Under the pieces are notes generated by a model. That model made no database searches. It was not told the origin of the DNA and saw only the letters and a list, made by a program, of their open reading frames with translations. A program made the translations under genes and the position numbers. Of a stretch of 64,000 nucleotides of DNA, positions 62,442-64,000 are shown one piece after another. Numbering within the stretch: the first letter of the stretch is position 1; every line of letters starts with the position of its first letter. The DNA is from Leptospiraceae bacterium (lineage in GTDB: Bacteria; Spirochaetota; Leptospiria; Leptospirales; Leptonemataceae): the NCBI GenBank assembly GCA_026005135.1, contig BPKM01000005.1:1-64000 (forward strand). Direction: 5' to 3'.

Positions 62442-63353
62442 ATGTTGCGTAAACCTAAAAGAGCGTTGATTTTATCTGGTGGTGGAGCAAGAGGTGCCTA
62501 TCAGGCTGGTGTATTAAAGTTTTTAAAAGAAATGGATTGGGAACCAGATTTAATTTGTGGAACATCAGTAGGTGCTGTAAATGCAGTTGCAATTGGTTGT
62601 GGCTTAACACCAGAAGAAATTGCTTTGTTATGGAAAGCAATAGAAAAAAGGCAAGTATATAAAATTTCATTATGGAAGCAGATACAATATTATTTATTTC
62701 GAAAAGGATTTGTGCCTTTATTGGATACAGAACCATTAAAGAATTTATTGATACAACATTTTGATATAGCAAAATTAAGAAAGAGCGAAATTGAAATTAT
62801 TATAACTGCTGTAAATATTTTAACTTCTCAACTGAAATTTTTTAATAATCAAGTAATAGATATAGAACATGTAATGGCTTCGAGTGCAATACCAATTTTA
62901 TTTCCCTGGCAATATATTGATGGAGAACCTTACTGGGATGGTGGAGTAATGGCAAATACTCCCATTTTACCTGCTTTAGAAAGAGGAGTAAAAGAGGTAA
63001 TTGTAGTATTACTATCTCCTGTAGGTGGACAAAAATTACCATTGCCTCAAACAAGAAGAGATGCATTAGAAAGAGTCTTTGAACAAGGATTGATTGGATC
63101 TTATCAGGCATTTATGACGCATCTTGCCTGGCAGAAAAAAATCAAATGGAAGAAGGGATTATTAAGTGCAATGGCACGTCGTATAATAACAATCGATGAT
63201 ATAAAAATTGCTACTGTTGCTCCAGTAAAGATGCTTGGTTTTGGATCTTTATTGCGATTTACCCAACAACAGGCAGATGTACTTTTACATGCAGGTTATA
63301 ATGATGCACGTTATCAATTAGCTGAATTTTTTAAATTAACAGAAAAAGCGTGA
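62442..63353 (+). CDS. Patatin-like phospholipase
   Basis: LSGGGARGAYQAGVL, GTSVGAVNA (GxSxG), WDGGVMANTP (DGG). Confidence 0.9.
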   Translation: MLRKPKRALILSGGGARGAYQAGVLKFLKEMDWEPDLICGTSVGAVNAVAIGCGLTPEEIALLWKAIEKRQVYKISLWKQIQYYLFRKGFVPLLDTEPLKNLLIQHFDIAKLRKSEIEIIITAVNILTSQLKFFNNQVIDIEHVMASSAIPILFPWQYIDGEPYWDGGVMANTPILPALERGVKEVIVVLLSPVGGQKLPLPQTRRDALERVFEQGLIGSYQAFMTHLAWQKKIKWKKGLLSAMARRIITIDDIKIATVAPVKMLGFGSLLRFTQQQADVLLHAGYNDARYQLAEFFKLTEKA

Positions 63354-63995
63354 TTATAAGATTTCCTTAATCCTGTATGTTAACCATTGTTTTAAGGATT
63401 CTAATTCTTCTAAGCATATAGTATGTGCAATAGGATATTCTTCCCAATGTACGTTATAACCATATTGTTTTAATAATTGATAATGTTTTCTTGTAATTGA
63501 AATTGGTATTAAATCATCGAATTGACCATGAGCCATAAAGATAGATGAATTTTTTGATTCTTCTGTAAAATCTTCTGGATTACCGAATAAATAACCAGAT
63601 AAACATATTAGTCCTGCATAAGGTTCTTTTGATCGTAAACCAGTATATAAAGAAACAACACCACCCTGACTGAATCCAGAAAGGAATATCCAATTCTTAG
63701 GAATAGAAAATGTTTTTTGAATAATTTCTACACTTTGTTCTATGAGATTGCGTGAATTACTTAAACCGATTTCTTGATCTCCATCAATATCATACCATTT
63801 CCAGCCCATATAATATGGTTCTGGTGCATTAAGTAGCAAAGTATGAATTTGATCCTGTAATAAGTAACGTGGAAAGTCCTGATAAGAGTACATCTCATCT
63901 CCTAAACCATGCATAACGATCAATAAAGGAGATTTACCTGTTTTTGCTGGAAAAAAAATATTTCTTAAGGGGATTTCTAATGTATTTGTTTGCAT
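63354..63995 (-). CDS. Alpha/beta hydrolase, phospholipase/carboxylesterase family
   Basis: IVMHGLGDEMYSYQDF, LSGFSQGGVVSLYTGL, HGQFDDLIPI. Confidence 0.85.
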   Translation of the reverse strand: MQTNTLEIPLRNIFFPAKTGKSPLLIVMHGLGDEMYSYQDFPRYLLQDQIHTLLLNAPEPYYMGWKWYDIDGDQEIGLSNSRNLIEQSVEIIQKTFSIPKNWIFLSGFSQGGVVSLYTGLRSKEPYAGLICLSGYLFGNPEDFTEESKNSSIFMAHGQFDDLIPISITRKHYQLLKQYGYNVHWEEYPIAHTICLEELESLKQWLTYRIKEIL

Positions 63996-64000
63996 GGATT

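Overview
This is a 64 kb, very AT-rich bacterial window with three zones. (1) About 1-38 kb is dense, ordinary chromosomal coding: a DprE1/DprE2-like pair, UbiE, an NAD kinase-like protein, MqnD, ion antiporters, an HtrA protease next to a pseudo-protease, TrpS, PrfC, two adjacent radical SAM proteins, a DUF3501/Fe-S oxidoreductase/rubrerythrin cluster, ThrS and tRNA-Pro(CGG). (2) About 38-51 kb is coding-poor and full of decayed repeats. It holds one insertion sequence with 14-bp perfect terminal inverted repeats and a 6-bp target duplication, a 31-nt poly-A run, three IS-end-like relics, three diverged copies of a ~0.45 kb relic, and a ParA/ParB locus. An 18-bp palindrome upstream of parA also occurs upstream of a two-gene operon headed by a degenerate NtrC-like regulator. 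(3) About 51.3-54.9 kb is a self-contained cassette: an operator-like inverted repeat, a strongly structured leader with pseudoknot topology, a replication-initiator-like HTH gene, and a discoidin plus phage-tail-repeat fibre gene split at a T8 tract. About 55-64 kb returns to ordinary genes (MetF, a GAF/SpoIIE phosphatase, a MORN-like protein, an adenylate cyclase, a patatin, an esterase). The gene set would fit an AT-rich spirochaete-like bacterium, but taxonomy cannot be proven from the sequence alone. The best candidates for something undescribed are the 51.27-54.9 kb cassette and the palindrome-linked parAB/pseudo-bEBP locus.
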